DNA from: Opitutia bacterium
Lineage (GTDB): Bacteria; Verrucomicrobiota; Verrucomicrobiia; Opitutales; Coraliomargaritaceae
Length of the DNA: 64,000 nucleotides
Direction: 5' to 3'
Assembly: GCA_029252625.1 (NCBI GenBank)
Contig: JAQXBA010000131.1
Span: forward strand, 1 to 64,000
Below are positions 53,004-63,434 of the stretch, one piece after another. A program made the translations under genes and the position numbers. The notes under the pieces are model-generated. The model saw nothing but the letters and a program-made list of their open reading frames with translations, searched no databases and had not been told where the DNA came from. The first letter of the stretch is position 1. The number at the start of each line of letters is the position of its first letter.

Positions 53004-54668
53004 CTAGTTAAACGCCAACAGCTCTTCGGCGTGCGCGCGGGCCGAATCTGAATGGCGATCGCCAAGCATTCGAGAAAGCTCACTCAAGCGCGACTCACGA
53101 TTCTGATGTATCGGCCCAATCGATACTGTGGTCGAATCATCATCCTGCGATTTTGTGACGACAAAATGATTTTGCGCGAGTGATGCCACTTGAGGCAGGT
53201 GCGTCACACAAAGCACCTGATGTCGCTCTGCAAGTCGCGCCAGCTCTGCTCCGACCGCGCGACCGACTTCGCCGCCAACATTGGCATCGACTTCGTCGAA
53301 GACCAGCAACGGCGTGGCATCGGCCTCGGCCAGCACCGTTTTCAGTGCCAGCATGACACGGGCGGTCTCACCGCTGGAAGCGATTTTATTAAGCGGCAGT
53401 AGATCCTGTCCCGCATTGGGCGCAAACTGGAAGCCGCAGCGGCTGTTGCCAAAATCCTGCAATTCTTTTTCAATGAGAATCTCGATTTCGAGGCGCGCCT
53501 TCTTAAAGCCCAATGCCTGCAAGAGTGCTGCGGCTTTGTCGGCCAAAGTCTTGGCAGCTGTTTCGCGCGCCTTGCGCAGCTTTGCGGCTTCTTTGCGGAG
53601 CGATTGCTCCTGCTTAGAGGCGGCGGCACGTTTGGCTTTAAGCGTGCCTTCGATATCGCCCTGCACTGCCAACTGCTGCGCCAGCTCCTCGCGTTTCGCC
53701 AGCACTGCCTTAACACTGCCACCGTATTTACGCCGCATTTCTTGCCAGAGATTCATTCGTTCGGTGGTCGCCTCAACGGCTTCGGCATCGAAATCGAAAT
53801 CACTCGCAAGACGACCGGTCTCTTCCCCGAGATCCTGCATCTCGATCAACACACTACGCGCACGCTGCAACAGCGGCTCAGAATCGGCATCGAGTGCCGC
53901 CAGCGATTCATATTGCCCAACGATCATACTGAGTTGTTCGCTCAGTCCTTGATCTCCAGACAGCCCTTCGGAGCAATCCGCAGCGAGCGTCACCAGCTCT
54001 TGGCCACTCGACATTCTCGTGTAGTCGCGCTCCAGCGCTTCGATCGAATCCTCTGAGGCATCGACGCTATCGATCTTGTTGATCTGTTTACGCACAAAAT
54101 CGATTTCGTCTTGGTCTAGGCGTTCAGCAGATTCGAGGCTGTCGATCTCCTTATGCGCGGCCCGCCATGTGGCATAGCCGATTTGATAGCTGGCGAGTAA
54201 ATCGGTATTGCCCGCATAGAGATCGAGCATCTCTAGCTGGCGGCGTTCTTGAAATAGTTTTTGCGGCTCACCGGGGCCGTGAAAATCGATCCACGACTCG
54301 CCCAAGTCCTGTAATTGTGTGAGTGTTGCCATGCTGCCATTGATCTGTACGCGTGGCATTTTCTTGCGATGGATGCTGCGTTGCAATAACAGCACGCCGT
54401 CCTCGCAGCACGGCAACCCAGCGACCTCCAGTGAGGCATCCATCTCTGCGGAGTCTTCAAAATACAATGCCGCCTCGACCTCTAGCTGATCAGTGCCCTG
54501 ACGAATCATGGTCTTATCTGTGCGCGCACCGGAAAGTAGGCCCAAGGCACCAAGCAACACACTTTTACCGGCGCCAGTCTCACCAGTGACCGCGGTAAAT
54601 CCAGCATCCAACTCCAAGGTCACCTCATCGAGGAGCGCGAGATTTTTAATTTTGAGATATTGCAGCAT
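53004..54668 (-). CDS. recN: DNA repair protein RecN
   Basis: 554 residues from ATG 54668 (MLQYLKIKNLALLDEVTLEL), the conserved start; a GTG 27 bases upstream is in frame. SMC-like layout: Walker A GETGAGKS (about 29-36), central coiled coil, then the C-terminal ABC part with ASSGETARVMLALK and Walker B LLVFDEVDANVGG. It holds broken DNA ends for recombination repair. Slightly longer coding upstream would overlap the preceding gene's stop. Confidence 0.96.
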   Translation of the reverse strand: MLQYLKIKNLALLDEVTLELDAGFTAVTGETGAGKSVLLGALGLLSGARTDKTMIRQGTDQLEVEAALYFEDSAEMDASLEVAGLPCCEDGVLLLQRSIHRKKMPRVQINGSMATLTQLQDLGESWIDFHGPGEPQKLFQERRQLEMLDLYAGNTDLLASYQIGYATWRAAHKEIDSLESAERLDQDEIDFVRKQINKIDSVDASEDSIEALERDYTRMSSGQELVTLAADCSEGLSGDQGLSEQLSMIVGQYESLAALDADSEPLLQRARSVLIEMQDLGEETGRLASDFDFDAEAVEATTERMNLWQEMRRKYGGSVKAVLAKREELAQQLAVQGDIEGTLKAKRAAASKQEQSLRKEAAKLRKARETAAKTLADKAAALLQALGFKKARLEIEILIEKELQDFGNSRCGFQFAPNAGQDLLPLNKIASSGETARVMLALKTVLAEADATPLLVFDEVDANVGGEVGRAVGAELARLAERHQVLCVTHLPQVASLAQNHFVVTKSQDDDSTTVSIGPIHQNRESRLSELSRMLGDRHSDSARAHAEELLAFN

Positions 54669-54678
54669 AGCTAGATGA

Positions 54679-55248
54679 TTAAGCGGCAGAACCAAATAGA
54701 GTGACCAACAGTTGCGCGCACAAGGTCAACGGAAACAGACTGAAAATAATCGTCACAGCCAAGCAAAAGAAGGTCTTCAGGACACTCAGTTGCAGTGCCG
54801 CAGACAGCGACAGCAGGATAATTACATAGCCATAGAAAAATACGCAAAAGAACACTGGTGCGAAGCTAACAATCCTTTCGGGGTTCACCTCGGCACCAAG
54901 CATAAAAGAGAGTACTACTGACAACAGCGTCCACGGCAACAAGCCGAGCCCTAGCGCAGTGCGCGCAGCCCGCTGCGTAGTTTCAGCGCCGAACCAACGA
55001 CCAAAATTACGTGTTAACCAGCCGAATAAGTACAAGCCACTCAGCCCAGCAAGTCCGCCGACCACATACGGCAACGGCCCAGACTCCGCTTGTGCCAACG
55101 AAAACCGAGCACTTTGCACCGCGCCAAAGAAGGCCGCAATCATCACCGCAGCCGAATGCCCCTGCCCCGCCTCGAGTAGCGCACGCATCGAACTGACTGG
55201 TTTAAACCACAGCGTGAATAGAGAGGATTTGTTATTTGTAGTGCTCAT
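54679..55248 (-). CDS. Membrane protein, possibly Yip1-like
   Basis: 189 residues with about five hydrophobic helices. The layout (soluble N-terminus with LFTLWFKPVSSMRALLEAGQG, a Gly/Leu-rich second helix, and RTALGLGLLPWTLLSVVLSF) resembles Yip1-domain bacterial membrane proteins, but the similarity is only general. Its stop lies 10 bases before the recN start, so it may be co-transcribed. Confidence 0.7.
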   Translation of the reverse strand: MSTTNNKSSLFTLWFKPVSSMRALLEAGQGHSAAVMIAAFFGAVQSARFSLAQAESGPLPYVVGGLAGLSGLYLFGWLTRNFGRWFGAETTQRAARTALGLGLLPWTLLSVVLSFMLGAEVNPERIVSFAPVFFCVFFYGYVIILLSLSAALQLSVLKTFFCLAVTIIFSLFPLTLCAQLLVTLFGSAA

Positions 55249-55376
55249 TTGTCCAAGTGCTTTTTAAAAAAGACAGAATACACCGCACATGCAAGTCTGC
55301 GTCGATCCCAAGGCTGATTTAAAAATTCTTTTGCTTTGCCTCTTTGCCCGCTTCGACAAACCTCTGCGCACTTTCT

Positions 55377-57311
55377 ATGCTTACCTTCTCAAAACTCAGT
55401 AAAGGCTACGGCCAAAAGACCCTCTTCACCGATATTTCGTTTCGCATCCTGCAGGGCGATCGCATCGGTCTAGTCGGACCCAATGGAGCCGGTAAGACGA
55501 CGCTATTTAATATTATCCTCGGCAAAACTGAGTGCGACAACGGCAAGGTCGAACTCGACCGCGGCACTGTAATCGGCTTCCTCCCACAGGAAAGTGCCCC
55601 CGCTGGCGAAGAGACCGTCGCTGAACTGGCGACCTCGGTCTCCCCTGAGTTTGTCACTATATATAATACGCTGCGTGCATTCCCCGATCCCGATTGCGAA
55701 GAACGGATCGACGCGATGGAGCAGTTCGTCGACCTGGATGGCTACACACTGGAGGCCAAAGCAAAGCGTATCTTGGCGGGCCTCGCCTTTCGCCCGGAAG
55801 ATTTTGATAAGCCCGCACATACTTTGAGTGGTGGTTGGATCATGCGTGCGCACCTCGCCCGCTTACTAGTAATGGAGCCGGATCTGCTGATGCTGGATGA
55901 GCCGACCAATCACTTGGACCTCGAGACATTAGGCTGGTTCCAGAATCAGCTGAGTAACTACTCTGGCGCAATTTTGACGATCTCGCACGACCGTGAATTC
56001 CTCAACGGCGTCTGCGACGGCATCATCGAGATCGCCAACGGACACCTGCACCGCTACCACGGCAACTACGACTATTACCTCACTCAAAAGGCGGATCGCG
56101 AAGCACAGCAGCTCGCCGCTTATAATAACCAGCAACGCGAAATCGCACACTTGGAAGATTTCGTGCGCCGCTTCCGCGCCAAAGCATCCAAGGCCTCGCA
56201 AGCACAAGCTCGCATGAAGACGCTCGAAAAGATGGTGCGTCTGTCGCCGCCCGAAAGCGCCGCCGACACCATTTCGTTTAGCTTCCCGCAGCCAATGCGC
56301 AGCGGCCAGCGCGTTGCGACCTTTGAAAATATTCAACAGGCTTACGGCGACCACGTCGTCTATACTGACCTGAACCTGATCATTGAGAAACAACAGCGCA
56401 TCGTGCTGGTCGGGCCGAATGGCGCAGGTAAATCCACACTGCTTAAGATCCTCGCTGGAAGTGTCGAAATCCAAAGCGGCGTGCGCGAAATGGGCCACAA
56501 TGTGAGCGTCGGCTACTTCTCGCAGCAACGTGTCGAAGTGCTCGACGTCGAACGTAGCGTGCTCGACGAAGCAACGGAACGTGTCGTCTCCGGCATGAAC
56601 GAGCAAAAGGTGCGCGGCATCCTCGGTGCCTTCCTATTCAAGGGCGACGATGTGTTTAAGAAAGTCAAAGTCCTCAGTGGAGGTGAGAAGAGCCGCCTCG
56701 CACTAGTCAAACTGCTACTCAACCCGCCCAATCTACTGCTGCTCGACGAGCCGACCACTCACCTTGATATGCCAAGTATCGATGCACTGATCGGCGCACT
56801 CAAGGATTACACCGGCACCCTCGTCTTCGTCAGTCACGACGTGCACTTCATCCGTGCGATCGCCGAGCACACCGTCCAAATCCAAGCAGGCACCACCACT
56901 AATTTCGCCGGCGACTACGATTATTACTTGCGCAAATCAAATGCTAGTTCAGAGCAAAGCGGTCTCGTGGCGGGTATCAAAAACGCCCGTCCTGATTTTG
57001 AGGCTAAGGCAAAGAGCAAACAGCCCGTCGTCAGCGCTAAAGAGCGCCGCCGCATCGAAGCGGAGAAGCGTAAGCTCGAATCGAAGGGTCGTAAAGGCGT
57101 GGAAAAGCGCGTGGCCAAGCTCGAAGTCGAGGTGCTCAAGCTCGAAGCTGAGCAAGCTGCAGTCACTGAACAACTCGGCAATCCCGGCGTTTATGCCGAC
57201 AAGGAGAAAGCCAAAGAGCTCAATATGCAGTCGGCCCGCATCTCAAAACGTTTGCAGGAGAAGAACTACGAGTGGGAAACCGCAACGGATGAGCTGAGCA
57301 AATTGTTGTAG
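55377..57311 (+). CDS. ABC-F family ATPase
   Basis: 644 residues from ATG 55377 (MLTFSKLSKGYGQKTLF), the usual family start. Two ABC domains with GPNGAGKTT and GPNGAGKST, signatures LSGGWIMRAHLARLL and LSGGEKSRLALVKLLL, and Walker B LMLDEPTNHLD and LLLDEPTTHLD. The inter-domain linker (ARMKTLEKMVRL) and C-terminal coiled coil of about 80 residues are those of YheS/Uup/EttA relatives. No membrane domain, so it probably works on ribosomes. Which ABC-F subfamily is not resolved. Confidence 0.93.
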   Translation: MLTFSKLSKGYGQKTLFTDISFRILQGDRIGLVGPNGAGKTTLFNIILGKTECDNGKVELDRGTVIGFLPQESAPAGEETVAELATSVSPEFVTIYNTLRAFPDPDCEERIDAMEQFVDLDGYTLEAKAKRILAGLAFRPEDFDKPAHTLSGGWIMRAHLARLLVMEPDLLMLDEPTNHLDLETLGWFQNQLSNYSGAILTISHDREFLNGVCDGIIEIANGHLHRYHGNYDYYLTQKADREAQQLAAYNNQQREIAHLEDFVRRFRAKASKASQAQARMKTLEKMVRLSPPESAADTISFSFPQPMRSGQRVATFENIQQAYGDHVVYTDLNLIIEKQQRIVLVGPNGAGKSTLLKILAGSVEIQSGVREMGHNVSVGYFSQQRVEVLDVERSVLDEATERVVSGMNEQKVRGILGAFLFKGDDVFKKVKVLSGGEKSRLALVKLLLNPPNLLLLDEPTTHLDMPSIDALIGALKDYTGTLVFVSHDVHFIRAIAEHTVQIQAGTTTNFAGDYDYYLRKSNASSEQSGLVAGIKNARPDFEAKAKSKQPVVSAKERRRIEAEKRKLESKGRKGVEKRVAKLEVEVLKLEAEQAAVTEQLGNPGVYADKEKAKELNMQSARISKRLQEKNYEWETATDELSKLL

Positions 57312-57399
57312 CTGTTTTAATCGGTTATTATCCACAGCCTGCAGCTGCCGAAAATGTGCACTTAATTAAGATTTACGCTTTACAGTAGAAGCTTGAATT

Positions 57400-60300
57400 A
57401 TGAGTTTTAACGCTTCTGGAAATTGCTTCACCCATAACCAGCCGTCTATTTTGCTTCCCCGCTCCATTAAACAGTCACTTTCGATTGCCGCTCTAATTTG
57501 CCTGAGCTGCGTCGCACACGTTCAGGCACAAGATGCCAGTCAACTCGGCTTCTCTGACTTGCAAAGCCAAGCCAATGCGCTGGTAGAACAAGGACAGCTC
57601 GAGCAAGCGATGCCGTATCTCGAGGAGCTCATCAAGCGCGTCGAAGCAACCGAAGGCTCGGAGATCAAGCTCGACTTCCCGATCTTTCTGCTCGGCACCG
57701 CTCATATCCAGCGCTTTGTCGCCTCCAGCAATGCTGGCGAGCTGAACCAAACACTCAAGTGGTATGATAAGCTCGAACAAGACTACCCCAACAGTCCCAA
57801 GGTCAAAGACGCGCTGTTAAAGAAAATCGATGTGCTGCGCATCTTAAAGCGGGAACCTGAGGCCATCGCATTGATGAAGAAGTTACTGGATGGCAGCTAC
57901 TCCTTTCGCCTGAACCTCAAGCAAGAGAGTAAGCTGCTTAAAGATCTCACGCAGATCTACTATAATAAAGGCGACTGGAAAGGCGGCTTACCGATCTTCG
58001 CCAAGTTGATGAACACTTCCCGCGACTTCGAAGATAAAGCCTGGGCCGCCGCCGCTAGCTTCGAAGCCTATGTCGCTGAGAAGCGCCTCGACGACGCGAT
58101 GGCGCTGCTGCCAGTGCTCGCACGCGAGTCTGAAGTCCGCTATTTACCTCGCCTCAACGTCGCTCTGCTCAAAACCAGCGACACCATGGTCGCCCAAGCC
58201 CGCCTCAGCGATGCCGCCATCTTGCTCAACTTGATCAAGACGACCGACATAATGATCGAGCACAATGAAGCGAACATTGCGACGAAACGTGCCAAGATCA
58301 AATTCAACACAGACATGAGCCGCAGCGAAGAAGCGACTGAACGCCTCAAGCAGGAAGTCAAAGGCCTCGAAAGCACCCTTGTCGGACTCAAAAACCTCCC
58401 CACCCTGCGCAACGAACTACTGGTGCGCCGCGCCCGTAATTACACCAAGACCGCACGCCGCTACGAAGCATTCTGGATGTTCTTCGACCTGATGACCGAG
58501 AACCCGAAGGACAAGCAGACCGAGTTCTTCACCTACGCGACTTTCTCCAACGCTCTGCAACTAAAGAAAACCGAGACCGCAATCACAGTTGGCCGTTCCT
58601 ACCGCAGCCAATTCCCCAAAGGCGACTTTTACTCGGACATCACTATCGCACTGGTCAGCACCTTGAAGGACGGCGGCGACACCAGCGAGTATGTGCAAAT
58701 CGCCAAAGACTTCCTCGACACACATCCACTCGACACCGTCTCCAGCAACATGCTGGCACTCTGGGCCGGGCACTATTTGGAAAGTTCCAAATTTGAAGCG
58801 GTCATCCAGCAAACCACTCGCTGGCTCAGCCTCCACAACAACCCGATCTTCGAAGACGGCCTCTACTACTGGCGCGGACTCTCTGAGCTACAAACCGGCA
58901 AATACCCCGAAGCGACCAGTAGCTTCACCAAATTGCTACAGAAATACCCGACCAGCATCTACGCCGAAGACGGCCTACTGCGTAAAGGTGCCTCTCAATT
59001 CTATGCACAAGACTTCGAAGCCGCACGCGGAACACTCTATAGCTACACCAAGAAATACCCACGCGGTGGCGCACTTGATCAAGCGTACTACTTTCTCGGC
59101 GAAATCGAAAACCTCGCTGGCGATTACGAGCTAGCACTGAAGCACTTCAATCGGGCTGACGCAATCACCACGCTGCAAGACATCCACAATGGCTGCGCCT
59201 TCAGTATCGGCACGATCTACGAGCTGCTACAGCGCTACGAAGAGATGGCGACACACTTCAAAGCCTACACCGAACGATTCGGCGAAAAGGGCCGGCTCAC
59301 CGACGCGATCTTCGAACTCGGCCGCGCCTACGAATTCCTCCGCCGCCCGAACGACATGCTCGCGCTCTATCGCAAATACATCGAGCTATTTGCCAACGAT
59401 CCGGAAAATGCCGGCGTCGATGCACTCATCGAAGGCTACGCCGAGAAATACAATACCAACCAAGCCACATTACTGAAGACCGTCGAGTTCCTCGATGCAT
59501 TGGATAACGACATCGAATTCCGCACCAAGATCGTCACTGACCGCGGCTACTTGTTTGAATACTTCTACGTTAACGGCGACCTCGACCAGACGCTTTACAA
59601 CCGACTGCGCAACCATCCACAGTTTGGCGAATGGCTGGTCGAAGACCTCGCCCCGATCAGCGAAGTCACCACAATCTACCGCAATCAACTCGCCGACTAT
59701 CCGAGCGAGACGCCGATTGAGTTCTTCCGCGATCAACTCGCACGATTTAAAGCCGCCAATCAGCGCGTCGCAGAGACCCGCATGTTGATGGGGCTCTACC
59801 GTAGTGCTGTCGAAGAGGCTCCAAGCAAATCCTACGACAAGGCCTTCTTCAGCGAAGTCACCCCGCGCGTATTACTTTACATCGCGGACTACTCGCGTGG
59901 CGATCAACTCGATTTCGCGGTGGAAGCATGGAATGAAGTGCTGACCGCCTACCCGACAGACGACGCATCCATCGTCTCCTACATGCGCCTCGCTGATGTC
60001 AGCGACCAACGTGGCGATCAGTCCGGCGCATTCAACTATCTCGAAGCCATCGTCACGCAATTCCCCGGCACGCCGAAGCTCCCTGGAGTCATTCTACGCC
60101 AAGGCGAGCTACTTTCCTCCATGGGTCGCGGCGAAGAAGCCCGCGAAAAATATCAATACATTCTCCGCGTACCAGACTGGCGCGGCCTCATCCATGCCCG
60201 CGCCCTGTTCCAAACTGGCGAAGCCTACATGGCAGAGAGCAAATACCCCGAAGCACATGGCTTCTTTGAGCGCACCTTCCTAGGCTACTCTCAATTCAGC

Positions 60301-60492
60301 GAATGGTGCGCACGCGCCTACCTAGCCGATGCCGAAGCCCTAATAGGCATGGGAGCTAAAGCAGATGCGATTGCGACCCTCACCGAAGCGACCGAAACAA
60401 TCGGAGAGACTGCTCCTGCTGAACTCATCGATTCCATTCAAGCGAAGCTGAAACAACTACAACCCGCAGGCGCCTCATCGCCCCAGTCATAA
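57400..60492 (+). CDS. Large exported TPR-repeat protein
   Basis: 1,030 residues. A hydrophobic export signal (SLSIAALICLSCVAHVQAQ) follows an N-terminal extension of about 28 residues. The rest is many 34-residue TPR-like helical pairs, e.g. LVEQGQLEQAMPYLEELIKR, KYPEATSSFTKLLQKYPTSIYAEDGLLRKG and ALDQAYYFLGEIENLAGDYELALKHFNRAD. Family members act as periplasmic scaffolds. It is the first gene of a six-gene unit that ends in ExbB/ExbD-like proteins, so it may organise or receive energy from that complex. Confidence 0.85.
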   Translation: MSFNASGNCFTHNQPSILLPRSIKQSLSIAALICLSCVAHVQAQDASQLGFSDLQSQANALVEQGQLEQAMPYLEELIKRVEATEGSEIKLDFPIFLLGTAHIQRFVASSNAGELNQTLKWYDKLEQDYPNSPKVKDALLKKIDVLRILKREPEAIALMKKLLDGSYSFRLNLKQESKLLKDLTQIYYNKGDWKGGLPIFAKLMNTSRDFEDKAWAAAASFEAYVAEKRLDDAMALLPVLARESEVRYLPRLNVALLKTSDTMVAQARLSDAAILLNLIKTTDIMIEHNEANIATKRAKIKFNTDMSRSEEATERLKQEVKGLESTLVGLKNLPTLRNELLVRRARNYTKTARRYEAFWMFFDLMTENPKDKQTEFFTYATFSNALQLKKTETAITVGRSYRSQFPKGDFYSDITIALVSTLKDGGDTSEYVQIAKDFLDTHPLDTVSSNMLALWAGHYLESSKFEAVIQQTTRWLSLHNNPIFEDGLYYWRGLSELQTGKYPEATSSFTKLLQKYPTSIYAEDGLLRKGASQFYAQDFEAARGTLYSYTKKYPRGGALDQAYYFLGEIENLAGDYELALKHFNRADAITTLQDIHNGCAFSIGTIYELLQRYEEMATHFKAYTERFGEKGRLTDAIFELGRAYEFLRRPNDMLALYRKYIELFANDPENAGVDALIEGYAEKYNTNQATLLKTVEFLDALDNDIEFRTKIVTDRGYLFEYFYVNGDLDQTLYNRLRNHPQFGEWLVEDLAPISEVTTIYRNQLADYPSETPIEFFRDQLARFKAANQRVAETRMLMGLYRSAVEEAPSKSYDKAFFSEVTPRVLLYIADYSRGDQLDFAVEAWNEVLTAYPTDDASIVSYMRLADVSDQRGDQSGAFNYLEAIVTQFPGTPKLPGVILRQGELLSSMGRGEEAREKYQYILRVPDWRGLIHARALFQTGEAYMAESKYPEAHGFFERTFLGYSQFSEWCARAYLADAEALIGMGAKADAIATLTEATETIGETAPAELIDSIQAKLKQLQPAGASSPQS

Positions 60493-60509
60493 CAGCCCCA
60501 CACAAACGG

Positions 60510-61625
60510 ATGCGTTACTTTTCACTCAAAACCTTGCTTATCGCAACCCTCTCGCTCGGTTGCACGCTCTCCAGTTTTGCTGAAAATGCCTACTGGACAG
60601 AGTTGGGCAGCCAATCCGTCTATATTCAGCAAGTCAACGGACGTTCAAAGCAAACCCTTAAATTTATTGATTTTAAAGAGGGCATGTTGATTACAGAAAT
60701 AACGATTGATGGCAGTGTCGGCGAAATGTCTCTGCCCGTAAATAAGTCGATGGTCAAGACGCTCCGTTTAAACTTGGATGTAATGCAAAAAGCAAACAAA
60801 CTGATCCAACGAGGCAACTACGCGGGTGCGGTCAAAGTGCTTCGCCCAAAGGTCTATCCATTGGTTAAATTTACTGAGGTGCCAGACCTGTTTAGCCAAT
60901 TACACTCCCCGGTCCGAAGCTTAATTAGCAGCCTCATCAGCGCAGGCGAACTCGCTGAAGCAGACGATCTGCTCGGCCGCATCTCGCTTGATAAGGTCGA
61001 TATTAAATATAGCCAACTGAGCATCCAATTGATGAATGCGTATCTCGCCGAGGAAGCGTTTAAAGCCGCGGGACGGATCGCCGGTCAACTGCCTAAAAGT
61101 GGTGTGTACGCATCCAACATCGCCGAAGTCATCAAAACCGCCGATGCCCTACGCGGCGCAGGTGAATATGAAGCGGTGATTCCGCTCTACCGAGAAATCG
61201 AAAGTACTGTTCCAGTAAATGTACGTAAAAATGTGCGCATGTGGCTGGCCTACAGTTTGGTGCTCGCCAATCGTGTCAACGAGGCCTCTCCAATGATCGA
61301 TAGCATGGAAGAGCCCGCACCCGAAGATCGCCTATTTTCCCTTTACAAACTGCTGCAAGGCTCACGCGAGCACCGCAATAAGCAATACAGCGAAGCCCTC
61401 GACGTGCTGACCCGCGGCTTCGTGCGTGCGCAAACCTCCTACGTGTGGGTGCCGGAAATGCTCTACTTAATCGGCGACTGCTACGCGCGCGCCGAGGATC
61501 CCACGGCCGCCCGTAATGTCTGGTCCGAGATCACGGCACTGTATCCCGAGTCTCCATGGGCCAAACGTGCCACTGAGTCACTCAGCAAACTACCCAAGCC
61601 ACAACCTGCCCCCGCAACGACTTAA
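60510..61625 (+). CDS. Exported TPR-repeat protein
   Basis: 371 residues with a signal peptide (MRYFSLKTLLIATLSLGCTLSSFA). The first 80 residues are beta-rich (VYIQQVNGRSKQTLKFIDFKEGMLITEITIDG) and the rest helical repeats (AGEYEAVIPLYREIES, AEDPTAARNVWSEITALYPESPWAK). It starts 17 bases after the larger TPR gene and is followed by exbB, so the two TPR proteins probably work together in the periplasm. Confidence 0.85.
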   Translation: MRYFSLKTLLIATLSLGCTLSSFAENAYWTELGSQSVYIQQVNGRSKQTLKFIDFKEGMLITEITIDGSVGEMSLPVNKSMVKTLRLNLDVMQKANKLIQRGNYAGAVKVLRPKVYPLVKFTEVPDLFSQLHSPVRSLISSLISAGELAEADDLLGRISLDKVDIKYSQLSIQLMNAYLAEEAFKAAGRIAGQLPKSGVYASNIAEVIKTADALRGAGEYEAVIPLYREIESTVPVNVRKNVRMWLAYSLVLANRVNEASPMIDSMEEPAPEDRLFSLYKLLQGSREHRNKQYSEALDVLTRGFVRAQTSYVWVPEMLYLIGDCYARAEDPTAARNVWSEITALYPESPWAKRATESLSKLPKPQPAPATT

Positions 61626-61680
61626 TCGAATACTTCACAAAAACCACAACTCAACCATCAGTCTTTACTACAAAAACGTC

Positions 61681-62466
61681 ATGAAACTATCAAAGTTCCG
61701 CTTCCTCCCTTCCTTTGCCGCGATCGCACTGTTTGCTGTCGTCACACAATGGTCAATGACCCAGCCCCTCAGTGCACAAACTGAAGACGCCATCGAATCG
61801 ACCGAAGGTGCCGAAGCCGATGCAGCTGTCGCCGATAAATCCCTGATCGACATGTTTAAAAATGGCGGCTGGGCCATGTATCCGCTCACACTGCTGTCGA
61901 TCTCGGCGTTCGGACTGATCGTTTACAACTTCATGGCCATTAAGCCGTCCGAAATCTTACAACCTTCAGTGCTTCCGGAAATCGATACTGCGCTGCAAGC
62001 AATGGATATCGAAAAGGCCAGATCGATCTGCGACGAGAACCCAGCAGCTTCCACCAATATTATCCATGCCGGCTTGGTGCGCGTAGACCTCAACCGCTAC
62101 AATCCGGAACAAGTAAAGGAAGCCGTCGAAGAAGCCTCCGCCGAGGAGCTCGCCGGCCCATTCGTGCTGATCAATTATCTATCCGTCATCGGCTCCCTGG
62201 CGCCCATGGTAGGACTACTCGGAACCGTCTCCGGTATGGTCAAGGCCTTCAACGTGATCGGGGCTGAAGGTGCTGCCAATGCCCAAGCGCTTGCGGGTAA
62301 TATTTCCGAAGCCTTAATCACCACTGCGTCTGGTATGATCGTCGGCATTCCAGCCATGTTCTTCTTCTTCTTCTTTAAGAATAAGTATGGTAAGATTACT
62401 TCGCGAGTTGCGCGTGTGGTAGGAGACCTGCAATTCACGCTCAGCACTGCGATTAGCAATCGCTAA
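61681..62466 (+). CDS. exbB: ExbB/TolQ/MotA-family proton channel protein
   Basis: 261 residues. An unusual cleavable-looking signal peptide and acidic linker (about 1-55) precede three membrane helices; the conserved FVLINYLSVIGSLAPMVGLLGTVSGMVKAF and ALITTASGMIVGIPAMFFF are intact. With the two ExbD proteins that follow it should form a proton-driven motor at the inner membrane. ATG 61681 is 55 bases after the TPR stop. Confidence 0.92.
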   Translation: MKLSKFRFLPSFAAIALFAVVTQWSMTQPLSAQTEDAIESTEGAEADAAVADKSLIDMFKNGGWAMYPLTLLSISAFGLIVYNFMAIKPSEILQPSVLPEIDTALQAMDIEKARSICDENPAASTNIIHAGLVRVDLNRYNPEQVKEAVEEASAEELAGPFVLINYLSVIGSLAPMVGLLGTVSGMVKAFNVIGAEGAANAQALAGNISEALITTASGMIVGIPAMFFFFFFKNKYGKITSRVARVVGDLQFTLSTAISNR

Positions 62467-62491
62467 GCTACACTCCGACGATACTTAACCG

Positions 62492-62896
62492 ATGAAAACA
62501 TGGTCCCCAGAAGAGGTTGATCCGGAGTTTGAACTCACTCCGATGATCGACATCGTGTTCCTGCTCATCGCGTTTTTCATGACATTGATCAGCTTCATCA
62601 GCGCCGAACTCATTGAGCTCAAGCTGCCAGACGCCAATCAGGCGAGTATCCCCGAAGAACCGGGTGACCGCCAGTACATCTCCGTTGATATCAACGGACA
62701 GGCCTATTTCGGCTCGACTCCAATCAGCTATGAAGCGCTCCCCCAGGCATTAGCCGCGGGGCGCACGGCGCAGCCCGCACTGAAGGTATTCCTTCGGGCT
62801 GACTCGAACACGGCTCACCGTCATGTCAACCGCGTCATGGAAGCCTGCGCTGAAGCAGGCATCTTTGACCTCATTTTTGCCTCCAATAAAAATTAA
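62492..62896 (+). CDS. exbD: ExbD/TolR-family protein (first copy)
   Basis: 134 residues. One membrane helix with the essential Asp in ELTPMIDIVFLLIAFFMT, then a periplasmic domain of about 90 residues. It follows exbB by 25 bases and is followed 3 bases later by a second ExbD gene. Confidence 0.92.
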   Translation: MKTWSPEEVDPEFELTPMIDIVFLLIAFFMTLISFISAELIELKLPDANQASIPEEPGDRQYISVDINGQAYFGSTPISYEALPQALAAGRTAQPALKVFLRADSNTAHRHVNRVMEACAEAGIFDLIFASNKN

Positions 62897-62899
62897 ACT

Positions 62900-63334
62900 G
62901 TGGCTGCTGTTAACAAAGTTTTAGAATCAGAAGATAAAGTCGATATCACACCGATGATCGACATCGTGTTCTTGCTGCTGGTTTATTTCATGTTCCTGCC
63001 ACTGCAACAAGAAGCAGATGTAGGGATCAAATTACCTAGCGCGACCCCACCTGCCGAGAACCTCAAATTGCCCAGCGAGCATGTCATCGAGATCTTTCCG
63101 AATGGATTGATCTTGCTCAACGGCGCACCAATGGACGCTACCGACGATCGTGTCATGGCACGCCTCTCCAACACGCTCACGCGCCTGCGTATGTCTTCCG
63201 ACCGAATGGGCGATGATACCGTGGTGAAGATCCAGGCCGACCCTGACTCACCGCATCAACGCTCCATTGATGCCCTCAATGCTTGTGCCAAGGCTGATAT
63301 TACCAAAGTCTCCTTCAGTGCATACGCCCTCTAG
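62900..63334 (+). CDS. exbD: ExbD/TolR-family protein (second copy)
   Basis: 144 residues from GTG 62900. The helix has the same motif, DITPMIDIVFLLLVYFMFL, with the proton-carrying Asp. Periplasmic part differs from the first copy, so they form a heteromeric pair rather than a recent duplicate. Confidence 0.92.
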   Translation: MAAVNKVLESEDKVDITPMIDIVFLLLVYFMFLPLQQEADVGIKLPSATPPAENLKLPSEHVIEIFPNGLILLNGAPMDATDDRVMARLSNTLTRLRMSSDRMGDDTVVKIQADPDSPHQRSIDALNACAKADITKVSFSAYAL

Positions 63335-63434
63335 CAATGATCGCTTGATCTAATTTGACCACACGCGCTCGGCTGCAACAACCAGCTTTGTTTGGTCGAA
63401 TTCCCAAAAATCGCTCGCTTATAATTTCTTCCAG